This document shows positions 56,549 through 64,000 of a stretch of 64,000 nt of DNA, piece by piece. The stretch is from positions 49,370,418 to 49,434,417 of the forward strand of contig CM055268.1 in NCBI GenBank assembly GCA_029237695.1, in the 5' to 3' direction. How positions within the stretch are numbered: the stretch's first letter is position 1; every line of letters starts with the position of its first letter. Below the pieces are notes generated by a model that did not search any database, was not told the origin of the DNA, and saw nothing but the letters and a program-made list of their open reading frames with translations. Position numbers and translations under genes: made by a program. This DNA is from Conchocele bisecta. Lineage: Eukaryota > Mollusca > Bivalvia > Lucinida > Thyasiridae.

Positions 56549-56864
56549 CAGGGCTCCAGATAAGCTGCGTATTTGCTTAAATACCCAATTAAAATTGCCA
56601 AAAACCCAATTGAAATCAGAAGTAATGAGTATCAAAAAGCAATAACAATTTTGTGGTACCTTTATCATGCTGCAGAAAACAATAAACAGACCACAAATAT
56701 AGCATATTTTTCTTATTTTCCATGAAAACACATCTTGGTATTTCATTAGAATTGTAGACAATTCTAATAAAATGCCAAGACATGTTTTCATTTTGAAGCA
56801 AACTATTCAACAATAAATGATGGAGTGAAACTACTCCATTACTGATTCATTATCTACAGCCCTG
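56549..56864. mobile_element. Family I MITE, copy 3
   Basis: CAGGGCTCCAGATAAGCTGC...TATCTACAGCCCTG with a 6-bp CAAGTA duplication on both sides. Confidence 0.88.
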
Positions 56865-57107
56865 CAAGTACATTGTATACCATATGTCTTGCCTGGTTGC
56901 CAGCATAATTACTGTGCACAATCCACTATGTACCTTATCATATGCACTAGCTGCTTCACTGTGATTTGTTTTATTGCCCATTTTGAGCATTACAGATGTT
57001 AAGTAGAACATTCAGAATCACAACGTTTGCCGTTTCTATCACCCATAGTGATGTTCCAGGCTCTGTTTCATGTTCAGTCACTCATTGATCCTAATTGGAC
57101 TAATATG

Positions 57108-57345
57108 TGGCTTTGACTGGAGAAATGGGGCTTATGGCATTTGTGACCAACCTTGACCCAGATCAGCATGTGCTTCTGCAGGTTGATCAGGCTTGGACAG
57201 TTTGCATTCAGACAGTGAAGCACTTGTAAAGCTTGTAACAAAGTAATAGCTTCTTTGCCGTCTTCAATAGTGTGATTGTTGATCAGGAACTAGACTGTTC
57301 ATAAATACCATCAACCACATTTCTCCAGTCACAGTCATATATGCA
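57108..57345. mobile_element. Family E MITE
   Basis: GTGGCTTTGACTGGAGAAATGG...CACATTTCTCCAGTCACAG. Confidence 0.7.
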
Positions 57346-57596
57346 GCATTGCACAATTCGGCAAATGTTTTATTAATCTTTATTGATTGTCAGCTGCTTA
57401 TAAATGTATAAAGGGACTATGGGAAATGTCAGTACTATATTTGGACAGCTTTAACTATGTATGTTATATATAAAACTTACATATTCATTGTTCTGCATGT
57501 AAATGTTTATCTTTGTTGACATTACATACAATTTACTGGGCTGTTTAATACCATACATCAGCATTATGCAAGCAATTTCGTAATTGGATTGTTATT

Positions 57597-57983
57597 TAAA
57601 GGTACATGCCCACTCAGTCGGCACAAAATGTTCCTTATAGACATTAAATAGGTGTATAATTGTGTAACTATTCCACCAGTGCTAAAAATTACGAGTGTCC
57701 GCTATACAGATATAATCATTTAGTATATATTTTACTGATAGTGGCGCGTGGTGGTTGCAGTCTATTTTCATATGCAAATGAGGCATGCTATTTTTTAATT
57801 ATTTATACTAATCAAATGTGTCATCAGTGTGGACATTTACGTCTGATATAAAATGTATAATAATGCTAATCAATACGTGGGGAAATGGTGAATAAGTGTT
57901 TATTTTGCCAGAAAATGTCTCTGGTGATGTCTTTGATATACCTAAAGAACATTTTGTGCCTACTGAGTGGGCATGTACCTTTA
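57597..57983. mobile_element. MITE with AAAGGTACATGCCCACTCAGT ends
   Basis: AAAGGTACATGCCCACTCAGT at the left; ACTGAGTGGGCATGTACCTTT at the right; about 386 bp, no transposase. Confidence 0.85.
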
Positions 57984-58139
57984 ATCTAAAATGTGTTGCA
58001 CTCGTAAATATTAGCAAAGTCTTCATATTTACATGTCGCTTTGAGTGCATATTATTATTGTTCATACTGGATAATTAGCCAACTTGAACAATAGGTAATT
58101 TCTGACCTGTATTCTGACAAAAACTGTAGAACTAAAATG

Positions 58140-58275
58140 TGGTTGTGACTGGAGAAATGGGGCTTATGTGCATTGCGACCAGTGTAGATCCAGATCAGAT
58201 TGTGCGTATGCACAGTCTGATCTGGATCTGCACTGTTCGCCATTCCATCAATGATACACCAATCATGCTTCTAAC
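58140..58275. mobile_element. Family E MITE
   Basis: GTGGTTGTGACTGGAGAAATGG; core CAGATTGTGCGTATGCACAGTCTG. Confidence 0.75.
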
Positions 58276-58786
58276 AAGCAATACAGATTGTTATCATGCT
58301 TCATGAGTGTGGTGTTTGATCAGGAGTTGTGATTTCTAATTGTTCTTCCTGTTGATGTGGTTTGTAAAAGCAATAAGTAACCTTGGATCGATTGGATCTG
58401 CTTGCTTTGCCATCAAACTCCAGATCTGTGAATGCGTCATTGCAGTTGATCATGGTCTACCTTGTTTTGCTATTTAGTTAGTTAGTGAACCATTCTGAGT
58501 GAGGTTAATAATCACAAGCTACACCGACCTACATATGGTAACCTCCATTTTGCCATGATGAACTGTATTGACATTGTATTGTATTGAGCACAATTGGCAA
58601 TAGGTGAACAGAGTAAAGTAAAAACCTCACAAGATAACGGTTTGTCACCACACACCAGACAAACGGACATCCTGTTCCCTATTCTAGGCTGATCTGGATC
58701 TACACTGCAAAACCAATAAGTCCCATTTCTCCAGTCACAGCCACATAATTATAGGGCCCTATTGAATGGATGTAAAATCATGTTCC

Positions 58787-59166
58787 TGTGGGAGGTAGGT
58801 GGGAGTATGCGATGGGTAATTTGATGACCGGGGTTCATCCTTACCGGAATACCGACTGGAGACCTGGTTTGGCCCTCACATGCATCTTTGGCATTTTGTA
58901 TGTGACAGTTGAATCTGGTTATACCCCTTATGTGAGTATTTCGATTATTCGTAATCCTATTTTAGGGGAAGTGGCCCAGTGACTGGTGTAGTATGGACCT
59001 GGCACCAGGTCAGGTTATTCTAATTTCAGGGCTGAATATATTTTTTCTCGATGTAAATATTCCGTTGTGAGTTTGGGACCCCCACCCCCCCCCCCCCAAT
59101 GCTGCAGATTAAAACGGGATTGAACCCGTTTGCGGTTGATAGGCCGTTAAACACCAATGAACAACA
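58787..59166 (+). repeat. SINE-like repeat, full copy 3
   Basis: GGGAGGTAGGTGGGAGTATGCG...GATAGGCCGTTAAACACCAATG; contains a poly-C run near 59080. Confidence 0.8.
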
Positions 59167-59289
59167 AAATCATGTTCCAAACAAACACCATTCATTCAAT
59201 ACATGCATAAGTATATAAGTGCTAAGTACTTGCCTTATTGATGCAGCTTTCAGGTAGTGTCCCCAATACTGACCCGTCTATATGACCTT

Positions 59290-59690
59290 AACCCTTTCAA
59301 CACTAGAGACCTCTTTTCCTAATATTTACAAATAGTGTAGATCATGATGAGCCGGCTCGTAACGATATTGGATATTTTTAATGTTTACAAAATGCCCACT
59401 TTTCTGCATAATTGAACAGTCTCAAATTTAACATGAAATAGTCCCAAGTCAGTGGCTTTGAGGTGAGGGTTAACCCATTTCATGCTGAGGAATCCTAATC
59501 CCAAATCCTAAATATTTTCTTTCTATGAGCACAGAAATGTATGTCATGACCACCATTTGAACCGTCTCATTGAGACGGATCAAATGAGTGGTCACAACAT
59601 ATACTTTCATTGAGAAATAACAAAAATCAGAATAAAATATTTAAAAAGTTTCATACCCGTAAAGTTGTATTCCGCATGTAATGGGTTAGC
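59290..59690. mobile_element. Adjacent family F fragment and family G MITE
   Basis: F (59290-59472): AACCCTTTCAACACTAGAGACC, GATGAGCCGGCTCGTAACG. G (59471-59690): TTAACCCATTTCATGCTGAGG...CCGCATGTAATGGGTTA with the stem CATTTGAACCGTCTCATTGAGACGG. Confidence 0.7.
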
Positions 59691-59908
59691 TGTTGCTGGG
59701 ATGTTGAAACACTTTCCAGTGTTGTGCCTTGATCTCAGATCCAGACAATTTTAGTTTTGAGCCCAATTTTAAGTCGATGGGAGATTCTCATAATTTAAGT
59801 GACATGGGCAGTTTCAGGTGGGAAAATGTCCCCCGTGCTCGCTTTTAGGCACAACACTGTTGAACCTTTCACTCCCAGATTCTGCACGGTACGACGTCTC
59901 CATTGTAG

Positions 59909-60090
59909 GTGCAGTGGCTGATCGACAACTACGAGACGGCGGACGGTGTGAGTCTGCCACGGAGCACCTTGTACAACCACTATCTACGCCACTGCCAGGA
60001 GCAGAATCTTGACCCAATGAACCCCGCGTCCTTCGGCAAGCTCATCAGATCCGTGTTCCTTGGTCTACGCACCAGGAGACTCGGAACAAG
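59909..60090 (+). CDS. RFX exon 6 (DNA-binding domain, N-terminal part)
   Basis: The acceptor is CATTGTAG (ends 59908) and the donor GTTTGG (60091). It enters in phase 0 and leaves in phase 2. It encodes VQWLIDNYETADGVSLPRST, then LYNHYLRHCQEQNLDP, PASFGKLIRSVF and LGLRTRRLGTR. This is the RFX winged-helix domain, near identical to vertebrate RFX1/2/3 over its whole length. The domain binds X-box half sites in DNA, with the wing making major contacts. This exon identifies the gene. Confidence 0.97.
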
Positions 60091-60138
60091 GTTTGGCTTC
60101 AGAATTGATGCCTGATACCAATCACTTGCTTCTAAAAT

Positions 60139-60245
60139 GTGGCTGTGACTGGAGAAATGGGACTTATGTTTTGCGACCAGTGTAGATCCTCACAGCCTGA
60201 TCAGGATTTTGACTGTTCACCATTCCATCAATGAAACACCCATCA
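60139..60245. mobile_element. Family E fragment in RFX intron 6
   Basis: GTGGCTGTGACTGGAGAAATGGG...TTCACCATTCCATCAATG. The rest of the intron (60250-60610) holds repeat-like GTGCGTCCGTCCGCATTC and CTTATATCTCCA(C/T)AAC blocks. Confidence 0.7.
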
Positions 60246-60624
60246 TTCAATTTAGATGATTAGCACCTTGCGGGGAGCATAACATAGTCGTAACAATGAC
60301 GTCCGTGCGTTGTGTGTGCGTCCGTCCGCATTCTATGTTACTGTTTTTACATACCTTATATCTCCACAACTCTTACTCCGATTTACTTCAAACTGCAAAT
60401 GCTTCTTTAGCATCATCATTATTTTCATTCTATAGTCCACTTATATGGCCCAAATGACCAAAGTCATGGTCAAATGACGTAGATATTTGCGTTAAAGTTT
60501 TTTCATCCCTTATATCTCCATAACCTTTACTCGGATTTACTTCAAACTTCAAATAAATACACTGTGAGACCATTATCTTTTATTGTTTAGAACTACATGT
60601 CTATGAGTGTGTATTGTGTTTCAG

Positions 60625-60741
60625 GGGCAATTCGAAGTATCATTACTATGGAATCCGCATCAAGGCCAACTCGCTGCTCAACCAGTTTACCGACGACCAG
60701 ACGATGGCCATGCGACAACAGCCTCTATATCAGGGCAAAAA
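60625..60741 (+). CDS. RFX exon 7 (end of DNA-binding domain)
   Basis: The acceptor is GTGTTTCAG (ends 60624) and the donor GTAAGC (60742); phase 2 at both ends. The split Arg codon restores the GTRGNSKYHYYGIRIK block, the C-terminal end of the RFX DNA-binding domain. NSLLNQFTDDQTMAMRQQPL follows, like the NRLQEDMQYMAMRQQP stretch of vertebrate RFX3. Confidence 0.95.
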
Positions 60742-61034
60742 GTAAGCACCAGTTGACACAAAATCCAATATATTTTGGTATGGAGTGTCTGCGATCCATG
60801 TTGTAAAACTATGGAGTTCAATTTTGATGAATCCCCATCTGTATGAGACCTACCGATTGAAATGATGTATAACTCCAATAAATCGATCGATCAATCAATA
60901 ATGTGCTGTTCACATTCCGAAGTCTCCAGTCACAGCCACAAATACTAACAAATAAAATACATGAAAGTTTCTACTTTCTTCATCTACATAGGGATGGGAT
61001 GTGGCCTGTAAGTCAGGGTACTGGACTTCAATAC

Positions 61035-61342
61035 CAGTAGCCTATTTCATCAACATTGCAAAGTATACTTTACTAGCAAAGTATACTTTGAGGGAGTAAT
61101 CATTTATTTTTCCTGAAATGCATTATTTCATATAGAACTAACAAATGCATGTATTCATGATTAAAAGTATGTAGAATTATTATACTGAATTTATTACATT
61201 ATCACAGCCATAATATTTGTGATAATGTAATAAATTCAGTATAATAAAAATTAATAAATTTATCATAACATTGAAAATTTCTCCCTCAAAGTATACTTTG
61301 CTATTAAAGTATACTTTGCAATGTTGATGAAATAGGCTACTG
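61035..61342 (-). mobile_element. Family J element, copy 2 (inverted)
   Basis: CAGTAGCCTATTTCATCAAC...GTTGATGAAATAGGCTACTG. Interior tracts (GTAATCATTTATTTTTCC, TTTCATATAGAACTAA) are the reverse complement of those in the copy at 53715-54019. It sits in intron 7. Confidence 0.88.
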
Positions 61343-61441
61343 AAGTTGTGGTTTCATCCCGACCTGGGCATAAAGAAATACTTTCAAAGTATTTACATCC
61401 CACTGGTCTTCCAGATGAGACTTGAATCCGAGGTCCCGTCT

Positions 61442-61680
61442 CTCTATATGTGTCTGTGACTGAAGATATGGGGCTTTTGGTATTTGTGAGTTTCTGGAGA
61501 TATAGCACATCCTGTAGCCTGATAACAATATATATTGCTTGTTAGAAACACGCTACATGTTTCATTGATGTAATGGCGACGGTGCAGATCCTGATCAGAC
61601 GATGCGGATGCATAGGCTGATCTGGATATACACTGGTTGCCAAACGTATAAGCCCAATTTCACCAGTCGCAGCCACATAT
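61442..61680. mobile_element. Family E MITE
   Basis: GTGTCTGTGACTGAAGATATGGGG...CCCAATTTCACCAGTCGCAGCC. Confidence 0.7.
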
Positions 61681-61742
61681 GACCTTAGCTGTTGCAGGTA
61701 CATAAACCCATTCGCTTTCACCATGAATGTTGCCATGTGCAG

Positions 61743-61974
61743 GTTCCGGCCGAAGGTGGAGGGGTCGGACGCGGGCTATGGTAACCCGGGCACCCCATCG
61801 GCGGCCCAGGAAGGCCCCACCACCCAACAACAGCAGCACCAGCAGTTCCTCGGTGACGCCTCTGGTGCGATCCCCAACTTTGGCGAGATCGACGTCACCA
61901 CCCAGCCATTGCCCGAGGGCATCACACTCGACCATATTGTCATCTTTCAAAAAATGTACAGGGAACATGCAGAG
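61743..61974 (+). CDS. RFX exon 8
   Basis: The acceptor is CATGTGCAG (ends 61742) and the donor GTGAGT (61975). It enters in phase 2 and leaves in phase 0. It encodes KFRPKVEGSD, a Gly/Gln-rich linker with TTQQQQHQQFLGDASGAIPN, then FGEIDVTTQPLPEGITLDHI and a helix ending KMYREHAE. This parallels the HHQQFLDASRALPEFGE...LYREHCE block of RFX3. The minus-strand ORF across it (62043-61660) is a shadow. Confidence 0.94.
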
Positions 61975-62169
61975 GTGAGTTAACACTTCTGGCACCAGGA
62001 GTTCAGTCGGGAATGAGTTTCGTTTTGCCTGCGTAACGGGCAATACTTGGGTTATGTTTTTTGCAACATCAGCATCCGACGCTCGTCAACATTTTGTCTG
62101 GTTTTTGGGATGATATTCTTATGGAGTTATGGATACAATAGTTTATTGGAAAAATCTGATTATTTTATT

Positions 62170-62330
62170 TCTCAATATGACAAAAGTATATCTTGCTGCC
62201 ACTCATTTGAACCGTCTCGCCGAGTTGGTTCATATGAGTCGTAACAACATATACTTTTGAACAGAAATAGAGATAATAGCAAAATAAAATCTTCAACATT
62301 TCAGACTACTGTAATTGTATCTGGCCTATA
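62170..62330. mobile_element. Family G fold-back fragment in RFX intron 8
   Basis: CAAAAGTATATCTTGCTGCCACTCATTTG...ATATGAGTCGTAACAACATATAC around CCGTCTCGCCGAGTTGG. Confidence 0.65.
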
Positions 62331-62598
62331 GGGTTAACATACACCTATCGCCTTCATATTTGCTACACACCTTCATTATAAGATATAGAGGACCGATCAG
62401 GGTCGGTGTGTTTGCCATTTAGAAGTGCATTATTAAACCCAGTACATGTTGAGGCTACACAATTTTTTTGCACATAAAAATAATTCATGAAATTATACAC
62501 CGTTCTAAGTATATGATGTTACCACCCATTGGAACCGTCTGGCCCCATTTTGCCAGTCGGACCCACACATGTAAATCGGAATATTTATTCCTTTTCAG

Positions 62599-62687
62599 GC
62601 CATTGTTGATGTTGTGGTGAACCTGCAGTTTTCCCTCATTGAGGCCCTGTGGCAGGGATTCTGGAGGAACCAATCTCTCGATCAGAG
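62599..62687 (+). CDS. RFX exon 9 (domain B)
   Basis: The acceptor is CCTTTTCAG (ends 62598) and the donor GTACGA (62688). It enters in phase 0 and leaves in phase 2. It encodes AIVDVVVNLQFSLIEALWQG and then FWRNQSLDQ, matching the AI(L/V)DVVVNLQFSLIEKLWQTFWR helix of the RFX B region, part of the extended dimerisation module. Confidence 0.95.
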
Positions 62688-63319
62688 GTACGACATGCAC
62701 AGTCACAGACGATGGACCCTAATTTACTTATTTTGACCGCATAAAGGCACTAAAAAAACATAAATTTGAGTCGGACATCCTTCCATAACCATGAATTGGC
62801 ATTCGCAGTTTATTAACACAATTAATTAAGAATCATAATACCTTAATGTAATAAATATTAAATTTTTTATTTTTTATTTATTTTTATATTTTTTTAAATA
62901 TTTATTTTCCCCGTAATAGGTTTGTGGTTGGTCGGGGCCATCCCCCACAAACCGTACATAATATACATGCAATAATCGGGTACAACTACAAAATGTACAA
63001 TTACAGATATTCACCCTCTTTTACTCTTGCAGTACTGGGTAGAAATCATTGTTCTAGTATGTTTTACGACTTCATAGTTGAGTGGTACATTAGAATCGTC
63101 ACTAATGAGAGACCTGAATTTTCAATAAAAACTTGCCCATGTTATTAAAATAAAACATTAATACGTATAATATACCCGCAGATGACAATTTCGCAGATAA
63201 ATATTCAAATTAGGCCGATACAGAAAACATGATGGATGATCAGTACAGTTTCAATGTATGATATTGTGCTTATGCAGTAAACATAATCTAACATTTGTAT
63301 TATTTATTAAACTCGACAG
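62688..63319 (+). other. RFX intron 9
   Basis: AT-rich; includes a TTTTTATTTA-type low-complexity tract at 62850-62910. No other feature is recognised. Confidence 0.6.
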
Positions 63320-63588
63320 ATTTCAGAAGAAATTCGGCATAGCTCACTCATCACCCGTGCAAGGTGCTATATCACACATTGTTGACCCATTCCCAGCAAG
63401 TACCAAGCGTATAAACTTGTACCACTGTTACAGCCCTGATAACGACTACGAGAGACGACTACCGCGAGACAAGCTGTACCTTATGTGTAAATACGAGCCC
63501 ATACACAAGTATGTCCGTAAATCCGACTATGCCTTTTACCAAGCGTTAGTGGAGGTGCTCATTCCCGACGTTCTCCGGCCCATTCCCA
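63320..63588 (+). CDS. RFX exon 10 (domains B/C)
   Basis: The acceptor is ACTCGACAG (ends 63319) and the donor GTAAGT (63589). It enters in phase 2 and leaves in phase 1. The first half (FQKKFGIAHSSPVQG to about STKRINLYHCYSPDN) has no clear vertebrate counterpart and may be a lineage-specific linker. The second half reads RLPRDKLYLMCKYEPI, then DYAFYQALVEVLIPDVLRPI, matching the highly conserved (M/L)YQALVEILIPDVLRPIPS block. The remaining exons lie downstream of the window. Confidence 0.94.
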
Positions 63589-63689
63589 GTAAGTACCAAA
63601 CCCATTGCTGTAATAACACTGTATATTTGTACACAAGTTGTCCTATGTTGAACTTGCAGCACAACTTGGATGGACTGTGTGTGATATGT

Positions 63690-63827
63690 TAATTCAAGGA
63701 CCAATCCAGTCATCGCACAATTATTTTCAGACCAGTCCATTTATAAGTGCTAAAAGTGCAGATCCTGATCTGGATCTACACTGTTTGCAAAACAAATGCT
63801 GAAGAATTGAAAGGATTAAACCCAACT
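63690..63827. mobile_element. Family F fragment after RFX exon 10
   Basis: CCAATCCAGTCATCGCACAATT, TTCAGACCAGTCCATTTATAAG, GATCTGGATCTACACTGTTTGC. Confidence 0.65.
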
Positions 63828-64000
63828 CAGTCGGCCTATCTACTGCTCTATTTCACCACAGCCAATAATATTTATGAATGGAGTAAAACCTGATCAGGCT
63901 GCATATATTCATTTTGTTAAGCTAGTTCCAATCTATTGTATTGTTAATTGTCTGCATCCAAAAACATGTATGCTCGGGTCATCTGCTGCTCAGTCGGTCG

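Larger units (their letters stand above)
37752..59908 (+). other. RFX intron 5 (22 kb) with candidate cassette exons
   Basis: Repeat-rich. Two short phase-0 exons are proposed within it (41465, 49949). Stretches without listed features (39180-39900, 41182-41460, 41500-42640, 43100-43500, 48050-48480, 52660-53140, 54680-55200, 56870-57100, 58280-58780) contain AT-rich sequence with no gene I can support. Confidence 0.6.

Noticed and set aside
61660..62043. 127-codon minus-strand ORF
   Set aside because: Antisense shadow of RFX exon 8.

Overview
The window is animal nuclear DNA. It is AT-rich and intron-dominated and holds one real host gene, on the + strand, buried in many families of short inverted-repeat transposons. 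The mix points to a bivalve mollusc: the diverged repeats beginning with AGCTCACCTGAGC and ending near GGCCCTCTTGTTT, the SINE-like repeats ending in GGCCGTTAAACACCAATAAA, and the large numbers of fold-back MITEs. This taxonomic call is inference from repeat types; no species can be named.

The host gene is an RFX-family transcription factor of the RFX1/2/3 type. Ten exons can be placed with consistent splice phases, from the conserved MATQ start (17912) to an exon ending at 63588. They encode the glutamine-rich N-terminal region, the winged-helix DNA-binding domain (59909-60741) and part of the B/C regions. The C-terminal dimerisation region lies beyond the window. Two further in-frame cassette exons (41465-41491, 49949-50035) sit in the 22-kb intron before the DNA-binding domain. 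A likely promoter and non-coding first exon lies at about 9.8-10.5 kb. A 99-bp duplication beside exon 5 has created a decoy acceptor followed by a stop codon.

Layout: 1-7.2 kb is diverged tandem and dispersed repeats. 7.8-9.8 kb is a dead pogo/Tigger transposon with a MITE nested in its transposase. 9.8-10.5 kb is the putative promoter. 12.4-12.9 kb is a small CAG...CTG element with a BED-finger remnant. 14.7-17.7 kb holds two sister hAT-type elements with perfect 8-bp target duplications. 17.9-64 kb is the RFX gene with its repeat-laden introns.

The most unusual object is in RFX intron 3 (29566-36272): a 6.7-kb element with long inverted terminal repeats and a short target-site duplication. 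It encodes a Polinton-type protein-primed family B DNA polymerase, inactivated by three frameshifts and one UGA, plus two unrecognised small ORFs. I can see no integrase, capsid, ATPase or protease gene. It therefore resembles a polymerase-only relative of Polintons or of bidnavirus-like elements. Its polymerase also carries a Vsr-like HGCYWHGC motif between a zinc-finger-like cluster and the exonuclease domain.
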